Shown: one piece after another, positions 41,906 to 51,612 of the stretch
Position numbering within the stretch: the first letter of the stretch is position 1
Layout of the letters: the number at the start of each line of letters is the position of its first letter
Assembly: GCF_042683405.1 (NCBI RefSeq)
Contig: NZ_JBHUJS010000011.1
Coordinates: forward strand, 62,001-126,000
DNA: 64,000 bases
Source of the DNA: Telluria sp042683405
Lineage (GTDB): Bacteria; Pseudomonadota; Gammaproteobacteria; Burkholderiales; Burkholderiaceae_D
Reading direction: 5' to 3'
The notes under the pieces: model-generated
The model's input: only the letters and a program-made list of their open reading frames with translations
Database searches by the model: none
What the model was told of the DNA's origin: nothing
Position numbers and translations under genes: made by a program

Positions 41906-44900
41906 CTACTTGGTATAGGTGTAGGAGCGCTTGCGTTTGGAGTTGATCGCCGGACGGATCTTCTGCGGGCTGATCGCGACCGAAGCACCGCCGCTCTTCT
42001 GCACGGCGCCGATGACCACCGACACCGCACGTCCCGCCACCGGCACGCCCGACGCCATCACCGGCGATGGAGGCAGGCCGCCGCCGATGAAGATCGATGA
42101 GCGCTGTCCGCCGCAGGTGCCGTCCACGCCGATCCCGCCCGATGCGTTAAACAGGTTGACCCAGTAGCCCTTCGCTTCGCCCAGCGCCGCCGAGCAGCTG
42201 GTCGAGGAGCCCGACATCGGCCGGTTGGTGCTGAAGGTAACCATGCCGCTGGCGATCAGCGCGCTGGTCACCACCTGCTCACCCTGCGCCAGATCCATGT
42301 ACCAGCCGGCCAGGTTCCCGGTCGGAAGCACGCCCGGCGAGCTGCACGTGGTGTTGGCACTGTAGTCGGACATTTCGTCGAGGTCGTACGCCAGTTCGCT
42401 GTTCGACACCGTCAGGTCGTCCAGGCGGACGTAGAAGCGGTTGCGCACCTCGTTGTACGGGTACTGCCAGGCGAGCGGATGCTCGCGGTCGCCGCTGCCG
42501 ATGGCGATATACACCTTGTTGCGCGCAGCGAACAGGGCGGGGCCGAACAGGAACTTGCGGCCGTCGCCCGAAGTGAAGGCAACCTTGTAGGCAGCCCAGT
42601 CCTCGCGCGCCAGCGCCTCGCGGGTCTCCGGTCCGTCGATGAAGTTGATGCGGTAGATATTCCCGCCAATGTCGGCCGCGTAGGCGTAATCGGGCATCGC
42701 GTCGTTGTCGATGTCGACCAGCGAGATGTCGGCGGCAACGCCGCGCGCGGTCGGGAAGCTGGCCAGCAGCGCGCCCGTGTCGGCGTTCAGCACGTAGACG
42801 AAGCCGCCCTTGGTCGAGCTGCAGGCCGGCAGCTTGAGGTTGGCGTCCTCGCAGCTGTCGTAGCCACCGCCCACTACAATCACCGGGGTCTCGGTGGAGA
42901 ACCCCTTGATAAATGCCACCGCAGGGGTCGACCAGGTCTGGCCGATACCTTCCATGCCGTCCGTGCAATTGAGGTCGTTGGTCAGGTTGGGGCAGCCCGC
43001 CTTCCACTTGAATACAGGTGCGGTCGGGGTGCTCACGTCCAGGGCGTAGATCATGCGGCCGCCGCGGCGCATGGTCGGGAAGACCCATACTGCGGAGCTG
43101 TCGGCGTTCTGGTAGACGCCGGTGGAGCCATCGAAGAAGTAGTCCTTCGGCATGGCGGTCGCCGAGGTCGACGGCCCGCTCGCCGTCGGATAGTTCAGCT
43201 GCGGCGTTTCGGTCTTCAGGCGCTCCAGGCGCGGGAAGAATTCGGGTGCGATGAACGCCCAGTTCTCCTTGCCGGTGGCGGCGTGCACCGAACGGAACGT
43301 TCCGTCGTTGGCGCCGTAGTACACCACCACGCCGGTCGTGCCGCCGTAGTTGATCGGCAGGGGGCGCGAGTGGATCACGTCACCGTGGATCGATGGCCGG
43401 GTCGTGGTCAGCGAATTGGTGCCTTTTTCGTTATTGACATCCTCGCCGCGGATGAAGCGCACGACGCTGTCGGACAGTCTGCTGGACGTGGTATTGAACG
43501 CGGTCAGGCCGCTGGTGCCCTGGGTGTAGATGGTGCGGTTGACAGCATAGGTCGGCGAGGCAGTCGTGGTGGGCGGATTGTTGCCGTTCCTGAGCACCTG
43601 TGCCACGGCGCCTTTCTCGACCAGTGGGCCGTCGGGCGAATCGGAATACGCATCGGCGACCGTGCAGCTGCCGGCCGGATCAGGGTTGATGCCCAGGCCC
43701 GCCCAGTAATTGCCGCTGCCGCTGGTCCAGTAGGAGATCGCGCATGGCGTCACGAAGCCGGTCAGCGTGTTAACCGCCAGCTTGCCGGTCACGTCGCCCA
43801 GCTCGATGGTGTCGCCCCGGCTGATCAGCTGGTAGCGCTTCAGGTTGCCGAACCAGCGCGGGCTTGCGTCCGGATCCGGACGGAACATCCCGATGAACAC
43901 CTGGTTTTCGTTCTGCGAGCGGTTGGTCGCGTTGACCGGCAGGGAAGTGGAGGCGAAGCTGTTATTCACCGACAGCACTTCGCCCAGGATCTCTTCCATC
44001 GCATTCATGATGGCCTGTTCGCTCTGGGCTGCGAAGTACTTGCCGCCGCCGACCTTCGCCATGCTCAGCAGGAGCGAGGTGTGCACCGCGTTAGGCTGCT
44101 TGTTGTACACGTCGATGGTATAGGTGGTGACGTACGGGCGAACGTCGCTGCCGGCTACCGGCACGCCTTTGTCGTGCATGAAGCGCGCCCATTCGTCCGC
44201 GTTCATCGGACGGGTATCGGTGGAGCTGCCGCCGGTGGCGACGTTGGTGATTTCCTCGTTGGTGCCGATCACATGGTAGGTGCTGGTGTTCGGGGCGCAG
44301 GTGAGGGGAGCCGGCTGGACCGGGGCGCCGATCGAGCATCCCTCCGAATACGCGGCGCACTTGGTCGCGAATGCCGGCAGTTCCGCCTCCGCCGCTTGCT
44401 GGTTTGCATAGCAGGCGGTGGTGGTTCCCACCGATGCAGGAACCAGGATCTTGCTGGAGGTGAAGGCGGGCAGGCCAAGCTGCGCGGTGATGCCGCCCAG
44501 CCCCGCCAGCGCCTGTGTATTGGAGCTGGGGTCGGAATCCGGGCCGGACGAATTCGGGTTGCCGATGAAGATGATGAACGAGCGGCCGCAGGTAGCCTCG
44601 TTGGTCAGCGGCGCCTTGAACTTGCTGTACAGGGTGGTGTAGCCATTGGCGTCGGCGGTGCCGGACGGCGTGTTGGAACCGGCCGTGGAATTGGCGCCGG
44701 CGAAGTAGTTGTAGACGTCCCGCATCAACGTGCCATACGGCGCGCTCGAGTTGCGCTTTTCGGTTGGCGAGTTAATGTTGGCGTAGATCGTGTCCAGCTT
44801 CGCCTTCAGCGCTGTCTTGTTCACGTCGTTCATCGGCGAGACGGCATGCCGCACGTAGCCGCCCTCGACGTTACCCGGCACGAATTCCATGATGCCCACG

Positions 44901-45163
44901 TTGACGTTGGCATTCAGCTTGGTGATGGCCTTCTTGATCGCGCTGACTTCGGCCTGGCCCTGGGTGATCCCGCCGGGCCACTGCTGGGACTGGCGCGACC
45001 AGTTCGACGTATTGTCGAGCACGATCAGGATGCGCGGGTTGACCGCGGCGCCGGCCGATGCGCCGGTAAAGATGTCGATGTCGTCGGCGCGCGAAATGGC
45101 TGGCGCCAGTGCGATGCCGGCGGCCAGCGCGGCAGCGAAGGCACGTGGGAAGATGGTGTGCAT
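41906..45163 (-). CDS. pilY1: Type IV pilus tip/biogenesis protein PilY1
   Basis: The 1085-residue exported protein has a signal peptide (ALAAGIALAPAISRA), an N-terminal von Willebrand A-like region (about 40-390, with ILIVLDNTSNWS in place of the classic DxSxS), and a C-terminal PilY1 beta-propeller (about 590-1050). The calcium-binding loop DIDNDAMPDYAYAADIGGNI is seen in the propeller. PilY1 sits at the pilus tip or outer membrane and affects adhesion, retraction and c-di-GMP signalling. It is the last gene of the minor pilin operon, 20 bp after pilX. Confidence 0.93.
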   Translation of the reverse strand: MHTIFPRAFAAALAAGIALAPAISRADDIDIFTGASAGAAVNPRILIVLDNTSNWSRQSQQWPGGITQGQAEVSAIKKAITKLNANVNVGIMEFVPGNVEGGYVRHAVSPMNDVNKTALKAKLDTIYANINSPTEKRNSSAPYGTLMRDVYNYFAGANSTAGSNTPSGTADANGYTTLYSKFKAPLTNEATCGRSFIIFIGNPNSSGPDSDPSSNTQALAGLGGITAQLGLPAFTSSKILVPASVGTTTACYANQQAAEAELPAFATKCAAYSEGCSIGAPVQPAPLTCAPNTSTYHVIGTNEEITNVATGGSSTDTRPMNADEWARFMHDKGVPVAGSDVRPYVTTYTIDVYNKQPNAVHTSLLLSMAKVGGGKYFAAQSEQAIMNAMEEILGEVLSVNNSFASTSLPVNATNRSQNENQVFIGMFRPDPDASPRWFGNLKRYQLISRGDTIELGDVTGKLAVNTLTGFVTPCAISYWTSGSGNYWAGLGINPDPAGSCTVADAYSDSPDGPLVEKGAVAQVLRNGNNPPTTTASPTYAVNRTIYTQGTSGLTAFNTTSSRLSDSVVRFIRGEDVNNEKGTNSLTTTRPSIHGDVIHSRPLPINYGGTTGVVVYYGANDGTFRSVHAATGKENWAFIAPEFFPRLERLKTETPQLNYPTASGPSTSATAMPKDYFFDGSTGVYQNADSSAVWVFPTMRRGGRMIYALDVSTPTAPVFKWKAGCPNLTNDLNCTDGMEGIGQTWSTPAVAFIKGFSTETPVIVVGGGYDSCEDANLKLPACSSTKGGFVYVLNADTGALLASFPTARGVAADISLVDIDNDAMPDYAYAADIGGNIYRINFIDGPETREALAREDWAAYKVAFTSGDGRKFLFGPALFAARNKVYIAIGSGDREHPLAWQYPYNEVRNRFYVRLDDLTVSNSELAYDLDEMSDYSANTTCSSPGVLPTGNLAGWYMDLAQGEQVVTSALIASGMVTFSTNRPMSGSSTSCSAALGEAKGYWVNLFNASGGIGVDGTCGGQRSSIFIGGGLPPSPVMASGVPVAGRAVSVVIGAVQKSGGASVAISPQKIRPAINSKRKRSYTYTK

Positions 45164-45183
45164 GCTTGATTCTCCTTGACTGC

Positions 45184-45771
45184 TTATTCAGGGCAGCTGG
45201 TTTCGATGTCGTCGCGCGCGACGCGCACTGCAACGCCCTGCGTCACTTCGACCCTGGCCTCGGTGACGGTGTCGGTGGCAACCGCGTTCAGCTCCCACAG
45301 GCTGTCCGCGCACAGCGATTCGCCGGTCACGCTGCCGGATACGCCGAAGCTCTGGCTGGCGCCGAGCGCGCAGCCCACGTCCTCTTCGTCCGAGACGTCG
45401 AGCTGGGTATTCATCACGCTGCGGGCACGAATGCAGGCGGGCGCCGGGGTCAGCTCCACTTTCACGTCCTGGGTGCCGTCGCCATTGACGTCGACGCAGC
45501 GGGTGTTGGGGACGCCGTTGCACGGTTCGTCGAGAGAGTTGCCCGGCGTGGCGAAGAACTGCGTGCTGGAGATGGTCTCCTCGATCACCTGGCGCGCGGC
45601 GGTCTCGCCTTCGGCCTTGGCCTGCATGTTCGACACCACCTGGATGCCCGAGCGGCTCATATTGAATGTGGTGAGCGCGAGCAGCGTGATCAGCACCAGC
45701 ATGATGAGGCCGACAATCAGCGTCACGCCGCGCTGGCGGGCCAATGGCCGGTGCATGGTGGTGCGCCTCAT
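45184..45771 (-). CDS. pilX: Minor pilin PilX
   Basis: The start at 45771 overlaps the pilW stop by four bases. The 195-residue protein has a basic leader and a hydrophobic helix (LIVGLIMLVLITLLALTTFN) of the PilX type, after RQRG. The PilX_N and PilX/PilW C-terminal regions follow. PilX helps assemble type IV pili and supports PilY1 export. Its hydrophobic segment lacks the usual Glu at +5, which is typical of PilX. Confidence 0.87.
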   Translation of the reverse strand: MRRTTMHRPLARQRGVTLIVGLIMLVLITLLALTTFNMSRSGIQVVSNMQAKAEGETAARQVIEETISSTQFFATPGNSLDEPCNGVPNTRCVDVNGDGTQDVKVELTPAPACIRARSVMNTQLDVSDEEDVGCALGASQSFGVSGSVTGESLCADSLWELNAVATDTVTEARVEVTQGVAVRVARDDIETSCPE

Positions 45772-46826
45772 GGGGCTTTCCTTCCGGTGGGGTTGGGCAG
45801 GTTGACGAGCGACTGGAACACGTGGCGCTTGAAGCCATCGTTGGCGGCGGCCACCGTGTTCGCGGTGCCGTCGCTGAGGTAGCCGAGCTGGTAGGTCTTG
45901 GTGTCGGTGTGGCCCGCGGTCGGGACCGTGTTTCGGGCCAGCAGGCTCACCCGGGTGGCTAGCACGTTGCTCCAGTTGGTGATGGCGCATGCGGCCAGCG
46001 CGCAGCCATTGAAGGTGGCCGGGTCGGTCGCATAGGAGTCCGCCGCGCCGTCGGCGTCCGTGTCCATGCCGTACTCCAGCTGCATGTTCTGGATGCCTTC
46101 CACCAGCGGGACGATGCGGAACGCGGCCTCGCCGTCGGAGCGCAGTTCGGCGCGCTTGAGCGTCGGGATCCCGTCGCCTTCTTCGTTGTTGGCTGCGATG
46201 TAGTAGATGTGGACCTGCAGGCGCCGCAGCGCCGCCGCGGTCTCGCAGTCGCGCCGGGTCAGGGGCAGGGCGGCAGCGTCGGTGCCCACGGCGAAGAAGG
46301 TGTCCGGGTTGCCCGAGTTCAGCTCCGACACGTTGTCGCACAGGGAGGCTTGCAGGAACGGTCCGCCGTCGGCGACCGCCTCGCAGTCTTCCGCGCCGGC
46401 GATGCAGGTGTTCGCGTGGCGCACCACCAGGATGTCCGTGCCCGCGGCAATGTCGTCCAGGCAGGCGAGCGCAGTGGCGCTGGCATTGTCCACGCCCTGC
46501 ACGTGCAGCTTGAGCGACGCCTTGACCTCGTCCATGTCGACGCTGCAGGCGTCGGGCACGGTGGCCGGCGCCGGCAGCACGGTCGGATCGAACTCGGCGT
46601 AGAAACCGGCGTTGCGCAGGTCGGTGCCCATCAGCTGCATCGCGTAGCGGCCGTTCTCCACCTGGCGGCTGGCCGTTTCCAGCGCCGCCTGGGCATTGTT
46701 ATTGTTGACGAACAGGGTGGTCATGCCGGCGATGATCATCAGGCCGAGCGCAACCGACACCATCAGTTCGGCCAGGGTGAAGCCGCTCTGGCGGCGGGCA
46801 GGCTGGCGCATGGTTGGGCCCTTCAT
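45768..46826 (-). CDS. pilW: Minor pilin PilW
   Basis: The start at 46826 overlaps the pilV stop by four bases (ATGA); a Met at 46811 is an alternative. The 352-residue protein has the prepilin sequence RRQSGFTLAELMVSVALGL, cleaved after Gly, and the length and NNNNAQAALETASRQVENGR segment of PilW. It belongs to the pilus-priming complex with PilV, PilX and PilY1. It contains many Cys residues in the exported part, which fits disulfide-bonded minor pilins. Confidence 0.9.
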   Translation of the reverse strand: MKGPTMRQPARRQSGFTLAELMVSVALGLMIIAGMTTLFVNNNNAQAALETASRQVENGRYAMQLMGTDLRNAGFYAEFDPTVLPAPATVPDACSVDMDEVKASLKLHVQGVDNASATALACLDDIAAGTDILVVRHANTCIAGAEDCEAVADGGPFLQASLCDNVSELNSGNPDTFFAVGTDAAALPLTRRDCETAAALRRLQVHIYYIAANNEEGDGIPTLKRAELRSDGEAAFRIVPLVEGIQNMQLEYGMDTDADGAADSYATDPATFNGCALAACAITNWSNVLATRVSLLARNTVPTAGHTDTKTYQLGYLSDGTANTVAAANDGFKRHVFQSLVNLPNPTGRKAP

Positions 46827-47404
46827 GAGCAGGTCGTCAGTCCGACGGTGATGCGCGAGCTGATCGCGCGGCGGAAGGTGTCGGTGCCGTAGGCGTTCCT
46901 GCCGCAACTGAGCGCCGGTGCGCGCGTCTCGTGCAGGCCCTGCCAGGCCACGGTGACGCGGTACACGGCCGGCGTGCACACGCCCGGCGCCGGGTTGGCG
47001 ATGGTCACCTGCTCGATGCAGCCGCGCGCGCCGATCATGCCGCCGACCTGCGTACCCGATTCGTCCACTTCGGCGGCGCCCTTGAGCGCGGCGCTCCATT
47101 CGCACAGGTCGCGGTCGACGCCGGGGTCCGCTTCCGAGCAGTCGGCCGGCTGTTCGTCGGCGGTGCCGAACGTGCCGACATAATCGGCGGCCGCGTCGCT
47201 GTTCACGTTGATGCGGCTGGTCATGTCGTCCAGCAGGATGATCGCTTGCGCGCGCTGGTAGGACTCGACCGAGCCGACCTGCGCCTTGGCCTGGAAGGCC
47301 GCGACCCCGAGCAGGCCGAATGCCACGATCACGAGCGTGACCAGCACCTCGATCAGGCTGGTGCCGCGCGCGCGCCGCAGCGCGGTGTGATTGAAATGGT
47401 TCAT
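46823..47404 (-). CDS. pilV: Minor pilin PilV
   Basis: The 193-residue protein begins with a basic leader and the prepilin motif ARGTSLIEVLVTLVIVAFGL; cleavage after the Gly leaves Thr at +1 and Glu at +5. The following stretch LLGVAAFQAKAQVGSVESYQ is typical of PilV. It overlaps pilW and starts 7 bp after the FimT-like gene. It is part of the same operon. Confidence 0.9.
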   Translation of the reverse strand: MNHFNHTALRRARGTSLIEVLVTLVIVAFGLLGVAAFQAKAQVGSVESYQRAQAIILLDDMTSRINVNSDAAADYVGTFGTADEQPADCSEADPGVDRDLCEWSAALKGAAEVDESGTQVGGMIGARGCIEQVTIANPAPGVCTPAVYRVTVAWQGLHETRAPALSCGRNAYGTDTFRRAISSRITVGLTTCS

Positions 47405-47411
47405 ATGGTCC

Positions 47412-47879
47412 TCAGCACGCGGTTTTCTTGATGGCCGGGCGGCCCGACAGGTCGACCGTCACGCAGCGCACGTTGTCGGTGGACTCGGCGCCCAGCTCGA
47501 ACTCAGGGGCGGTGTCGCCGGACAGGCGGCCGGTGCCGCTGTACACCACCGAGTCGGGACCGCTGATGGTCAGGTTGGAATACCGGCCCTGCGCGCCGAT
47601 CGGGCTGTCGCCGCCATCCGAAATGGTCCAGCCGCCCGCCCATCCGTTCGGCGATGGACTGATTTCCACCTCGGTGTTGCGCTTGATTGCCTCGCTGCGC
47701 GCAAGCAGCAGTGCGGTGTGGATGTCGCTCGATGCCGCCTTCACGCGCTGGGACGCCACCATGTCGGTCATCCCTGGCGCGGCCACGCCGGCCAGTACGG
47801 CAACGATGGCCAGCACGGTCATCAGCTCGACCGCGTTGACGCCGCGCTGGCGGACCGGCGATGTGAAGGGTTTTACCAT
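47412..47879 (-). CDS. fimT: FimT/GspH-type minor pilin
   Basis: The start at 47879 overlaps the end of the pilE-like gene by seven bases. The 155-residue protein has the leader RQRGVNAVELMTVLAIVAVL, with Glu at +5 and the GspH/FimT domain (AASSDIHTALLLARSEAIKR, and a C-terminal VRCVTVDLSGRPAI). FimT or FimU proteins prime pilus assembly and some bind DNA in natural transformation. Which of the two it is cannot be told from sequence alone. Confidence 0.88.
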   Translation of the reverse strand: MVKPFTSPVRQRGVNAVELMTVLAIVAVLAGVAAPGMTDMVASQRVKAASSDIHTALLLARSEAIKRNTEVEISPSPNGWAGGWTISDGGDSPIGAQGRYSNLTISGPDSVVYSGTGRLSGDTAPEFELGAESTDNVRCVTVDLSGRPAIKKTAC

Positions 47880-48271
47880 GGCCCGGTCTTCGCGCCGGTG
47901 TTGTCGATCGTCAGCGCGTCGTCGCCGGCCATGGCGCCGCCTTCGACCGGACTGGCGGTGATGGTGAATTCGGGAGGGGGACCGTCGCCGGTTTCGATCT
48001 CGATCTCGTAGTGGCGTGCCACCTCGGCCGGCGTGGTCATGTTCAGGGCGGCTACGGTGTCGGCATAGCTGCGCGAGTCGGCCATGAACTGCTGCTGGCG
48101 CTGGGCCAGGTCGACCAGGTGCGCCTGCGCCGCGGCGCGGTGGCCGCGCTGCACGTAGCGGGTGTAGGACGGGTAGGCGACCGCCGCCAGGATGCCGACC
48201 ACGGCGCAAACGATCATCAGTTCGATCAGCGTGAATCCGCGCGAACGCGGCAGGCGGGTGCTCAGGTGCAT
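47873..48271 (-). CDS. pilE: PilE-like type IV pilin
   Basis: The start at 48271 is preceded by AAGGACC at good spacing; an ATG at 48301 would add ten residues. The product (about 132 residues) has the prepilin site SRGFTLIELMIVCAVVGILA with Phe at +1 and Glu at +5, and the ComP/PilE-like helix that follows (YPSYTRYVQRGHRAAAQAHL). It is the first gene of the operon pilE-fimT-pilV-pilW-pilX-pilY1. Its size and operon position make it a minor rather than the major pilin. Confidence 0.9.
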   Translation of the reverse strand: MHLSTRLPRSRGFTLIELMIVCAVVGILAAVAYPSYTRYVQRGHRAAAQAHLVDLAQRQQQFMADSRSYADTVAALNMTTPAEVARHYEIEIETGDGPPPEFTITASPVEGGAMAGDDALTIDNTGAKTGPW

Positions 48272-48323
48272 GGCGGTCCTTATGTTGTTGTAGGGCATCA
48301 TTTACTCCGTAGTCTAATCGAAG

Positions 48324-48358
48324 TTCCTGTCATTTCCCTGAGGAAATGCTGACAGGAA
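48324..48358. promoter_or_regulatory. Long hairpin between pilE and prfC
   Basis: TTCCTGTCA TTTCC CTGA GGAAA TGC TGACAGGAA pairs over 14 bp with a three-base bulge. It lies in the divergent region, about 55 bp upstream of pilE. It may be an mRNA leader structure of the pilus operon or a protein-binding dyad. GCTGACA is repeated at 48349 and 48359. Confidence 0.5.
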
Positions 48359-48487
48359 GCTGACAATGTGGCGCCGGACGCATCAGCAGGGGCTTCCCCG
48401 GCCCGGGCAGGCGGCGCCAGTGGCGCGGCAGGGGTGCTTCGCGGTAGAATTGCAGGTTTCCCCGCACTGCCCGCAGAGGGCGCGAAT

Positions 48488-50137
48488 ATGTCGAACGAGC
48501 TCGAATCCACCCAGGCGCCTGTCGCGCCTTCCAGCAAACCGCAGGCCGTGATTGCGCGCGAAGTGGCGCGCCGCCGCACGTTCGGCATTATCTCCCACCC
48601 CGACGCGGGTAAGACCACCCTGACCGAAAAGCTGCTGCTGTTCTCGGGCGCGATCCAGATGGCCGGCACGGTCAAGGCGCGCAAGAGCGCGCGACACGCT
48701 ACCTCCGACTGGATGGAGATCGAAAAGCAGCGCGGCATTTCGGTGGCATCGTCGGTGATGCAGTTCGAATTCCGCGACCACGTGATCAACCTGCTCGACA
48801 CCCCGGGTCACCAGGACTTTTCGGAAGACACCTACCGCGTGCTGACCGCGGTCGACTCGGCGCTGATGGTGATCGATGCGGCCAAGGGCGTGGAATCGCA
48901 GACCATCAAGCTGCTGGACGTGTGCCGCATGCGCAGCACGCCGATCGTCACCTTCATGAACAAGATGGACCGCGAGACGCGCGATCCGCTCGAACTGCTT
49001 GACGAGCTGGAGTCGGTGCTCAAGATCCAGTGCGCGCCGGTGACCTGGCCGATCGGCATGGGCAAGAGCTTCCGCGGCGTGTACCACCTGATGCGCGACG
49101 AAGTGATGCTGTTCACGCCGGGCGAAGAAAAGGCCGACCAGACTTTCGAAGTCATCAAGGGCATCGACAACCCGCGCCTGGACGAGATGTTCCCGCTCGA
49201 GATGGAGCAGCTGCGCATGGAAGTGGAGCTGGTGCACGGCGCCTCGCATCCGTTCGACCTGGAGCAGTTCCTGGCCGGCGTGCAGACTCCGGTGTTCTTC
49301 GGTTCTGCGATCAACAACTTCGGCGTGCGCGAGATCCTGTCCGCGCTGGTCGACTGGGCGCCAGCGCCGAAGGGCCGCGACGCCACCGTGCGCGAGGTGC
49401 AGCCGACCGAGGAACCGTTCACCGGCTTCGTCTTCAAGATCCAGGCCAACATGGACCCGGCGCACCGCGACCGGATCGCGTTCCTGCGCGTGTGCTCGGG
49501 ACGCTTCGAGCGCGGCATGAAGGTCAAGCACCTGCGCCTGGGCCGGGAAATCAAGGTGTCGTCGGTGGTGACCTTCATGGCATCGTCGCGCGAGCAGGTC
49601 GAAGAAGCATACGCGGGCGACATCATCGGCCTGCCGAACCACGGCAACATGCAGATCGGCGACAGCTTCTCGGAAGGCGAGATGCTGACCTTTACCGGCA
49701 TTCCGTACTTTGCGCCGGACTTCTTCCGCTCGGTGCGGATCCGTAACCCGCTCAAGCTCAAGCAGCTGCAGAAGGGCTTGCAGCAGCTGGGCGAAGAGGG
49801 CGCGGTACAGGTGTTCAAGCCGGTGCTGGGCAGCGACGTGATCCTGGGCGCGGTGGGCGTGCTGCAGTTCGAAGTGGTGGCGAGCCGCCTGATGAACGAA
49901 TACGGCGTCGATGCCGTGTTCGAGGGCACCAGCATCAGCAGCGCGCGCTGGGTCAGCAGCGACGACAAGAAGGCGCTGGCCGATTTCGAAGCTGCGCTCG
50001 GCCACAACGTGGCCTACGATGCGGCCGGCAATCTTGCCTACCTGGCGACTTCTGGCGTCAACCTGCGCCTGACCGAGGAGCGCTGGCCGAAGCTGAAGTT
50101 CCACGCCACGCGCGAGCACGCAGCCAAGCTGGATTAA
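48488..50137 (+). CDS. prfC: Peptide chain release factor 3
   Basis: The start at 48488 gives 549 residues; the frame upstream overlaps non-coding DNA. RF3 is a GTPase that removes RF1/RF2 from the ribosome after peptide release. G1 (SHPDAGKTTLTEKLL), G3 (DTPGHQDF) and G4 (NKMDRETRD) are intact, followed by the EF-Tu-like domain 2 and the RF3 C-terminal domain (from about 390). A palindromic repeat lies just after the stop. Confidence 0.97.
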   Translation: MSNELESTQAPVAPSSKPQAVIAREVARRRTFGIISHPDAGKTTLTEKLLLFSGAIQMAGTVKARKSARHATSDWMEIEKQRGISVASSVMQFEFRDHVINLLDTPGHQDFSEDTYRVLTAVDSALMVIDAAKGVESQTIKLLDVCRMRSTPIVTFMNKMDRETRDPLELLDELESVLKIQCAPVTWPIGMGKSFRGVYHLMRDEVMLFTPGEEKADQTFEVIKGIDNPRLDEMFPLEMEQLRMEVELVHGASHPFDLEQFLAGVQTPVFFGSAINNFGVREILSALVDWAPAPKGRDATVREVQPTEEPFTGFVFKIQANMDPAHRDRIAFLRVCSGRFERGMKVKHLRLGREIKVSSVVTFMASSREQVEEAYAGDIIGLPNHGNMQIGDSFSEGEMLTFTGIPYFAPDFFRSVRIRNPLKLKQLQKGLQQLGEEGAVQVFKPVLGSDVILGAVGVLQFEVVASRLMNEYGVDAVFEGTSISSARWVSSDDKKALADFEAALGHNVAYDAAGNLAYLATSGVNLRLTEERWPKLKFHATREHAAKLD

Positions 50138-50146
50138 CGCAGGGAT

Positions 50147-50177
50147 GGGGACCGTCCCCCAAAAAGGGACCGTTCCC
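50147..50177. repeat. Palindromic repeat B, copy 3
   Basis: GGGGACCGTCCCCC, five A and GGGACCGTTCCC. The first part is nearly self-complementary, and the second repeats the GGGACCGT core. It starts 10 bp after the prfC stop, between convergent genes. Confidence 0.72.
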
Positions 50178-50211
50178 AGTCTTCAGTAATACCGTTAGTG
50201 CTGGCACAAGA

Positions 50212-51612
50212 TCAGTGGGCGGTTCCCTGCGGAGACAGCCCCCGGGCTGCCGGGAACCAGATATCGAAGCGGGTCTCGCTATCCGCATCGGGCGCCAGCG
50301 AGAACGTGCACCCATGCCGGTTCAGCACCTCGCGCACGAACATCAATCCGATCCCCTGGCCACCCTTCTTGGTGCTGAAGAACGGTGTGAACACATGGTT
50401 TCCCGCCGCCGCCAGCTGCCGTCCCGAGTCCGTGACCGACAGCCGCACACGTTCGCCTTCATCCGCCAGCGCGATCCGTATGAACCCACCCCCGGCCCCG
50501 CGCGCATCCACGGCTTCCACGGCGTTCTTCACGACATTGAGCAGCGCCTGCTCCAGCAGCTGGCGGTCCACCTGCTGTGGCGGCACGCTGTCGCAGCGGC
50601 TCCACTCCAGCGCGATCCCGCGCGCATTGCACTGCTCCCGGTTCAGCCACAGGATGTCGTCCATGACCTCCTTCAGGCTGACAGGCCGTAGTTCCGGCTC
50701 CGGCATCTTGACCACCCGCGTGAAGCGCTCGATGAATTCGCCGAGGCTGACATTGCGCCGGCGGACGGCAACGACCGCCGTGGTGAAATCGTCCGCATCG
50801 CGCGGGGCCAGCTGCTTCGCGTAGAACAGCAGCGATTCGAGCACCGAGCCGGTAGCCGCCACCGTGTTGTTCACTTCATGCGCGAGAACGCGGATGAGTT
50901 TTTCGTAGGCAGCGCGCTCGGAGCTCTCCAGTTCCGCAGTCAGCTCCTCGACCATGACGAATTCGCGCGCGAAACCGCGGTCGTAGAACTGGCCGCGCTG
51001 CGCGCGGAAGCGGCGGCCTTCCGGATCGGTCAGCAGGCGGCGTTCCCCGAGCGGCAGCGCGTCCAGCTGCGCGATCAGGTCCAGGCTGCGGGCGCGCGTG
51101 CGCTCGTCCATCGCGCCCGACAGCCTGGCGCGTCCATCCAGCCATGCTGCAAGCGGCTGGCCTTGCGGATGTTCCAGGCCCAGCAGCGTGGCCGCGCTCG
51201 CGTTCAACAGGCTCACCCGGCGATCGAAGTCGAATACCAGGACCGCACTCGGCGTCGCCTCCAGCAGCCGGTTCAGGAATCCCTGCTGCTCGCCGATCTC
51301 GAGCCGTTCGCGGTGGAGCGTGGCGAGCAGGGTGTTGAACAGGCTGACCAGTTCATCCAGCCCGGGATCGCGCGCGGGCGTCAGGCGGTTGGCGTACTGC
51401 TGGTCCTGCAGCAGGTCGCGGAAACGGCGCGTGTAGCTGAGTGGTTCCAGTGCCTGGCGCAGCAGGAAAAAGCCGCCGACCAGGCTCGCCAGCAGGCCGG
51501 CTTCCGCCGCGATGAACCTGACTGGTTCGGCATGCCACAGCAGCGCGACAAGGCCGAACAGCACCAGGTGCAGTCCGGCGAGGTAGGCGAGCAGGCGGGC
51601 CCTCAGGCTCAT
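50212..51612 (-). CDS. NtrY-like sensor histidine kinase
   Basis: The start at 51612 overlaps the regulator stop by four bases. The 466-residue kinase has two N-terminal membrane helices (about 5-55), a HAMP-like linker, a PAS domain (about 120-220, LLEATPSAVLVFDFDRRVSL), a HisKA-like H-box (HEVNNTVAATGSVLESLL) and a HATPase domain (NVVKNAVEAVDARGAGG, KGGQGIGLMFVREVL). The HEVNN form is typical of kinases that pair with sigma54-type regulators. It is the last gene of the transporter operon and should control the preceding regulator. Confidence 0.92.
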   Translation of the reverse strand: MSLRARLLAYLAGLHLVLFGLVALLWHAEPVRFIAAEAGLLASLVGGFFLLRQALEPLSYTRRFRDLLQDQQYANRLTPARDPGLDELVSLFNTLLATLHRERLEIGEQQGFLNRLLEATPSAVLVFDFDRRVSLLNASAATLLGLEHPQGQPLAAWLDGRARLSGAMDERTRARSLDLIAQLDALPLGERRLLTDPEGRRFRAQRGQFYDRGFAREFVMVEELTAELESSERAAYEKLIRVLAHEVNNTVAATGSVLESLLFYAKQLAPRDADDFTTAVVAVRRRNVSLGEFIERFTRVVKMPEPELRPVSLKEVMDDILWLNREQCNARGIALEWSRCDSVPPQQVDRQLLEQALLNVVKNAVEAVDARGAGGGFIRIALADEGERVRLSVTDSGRQLAAAGNHVFTPFFSTKKGGQGIGLMFVREVLNRHGCTFSLAPDADSETRFDIWFPAARGLSPQGTAH

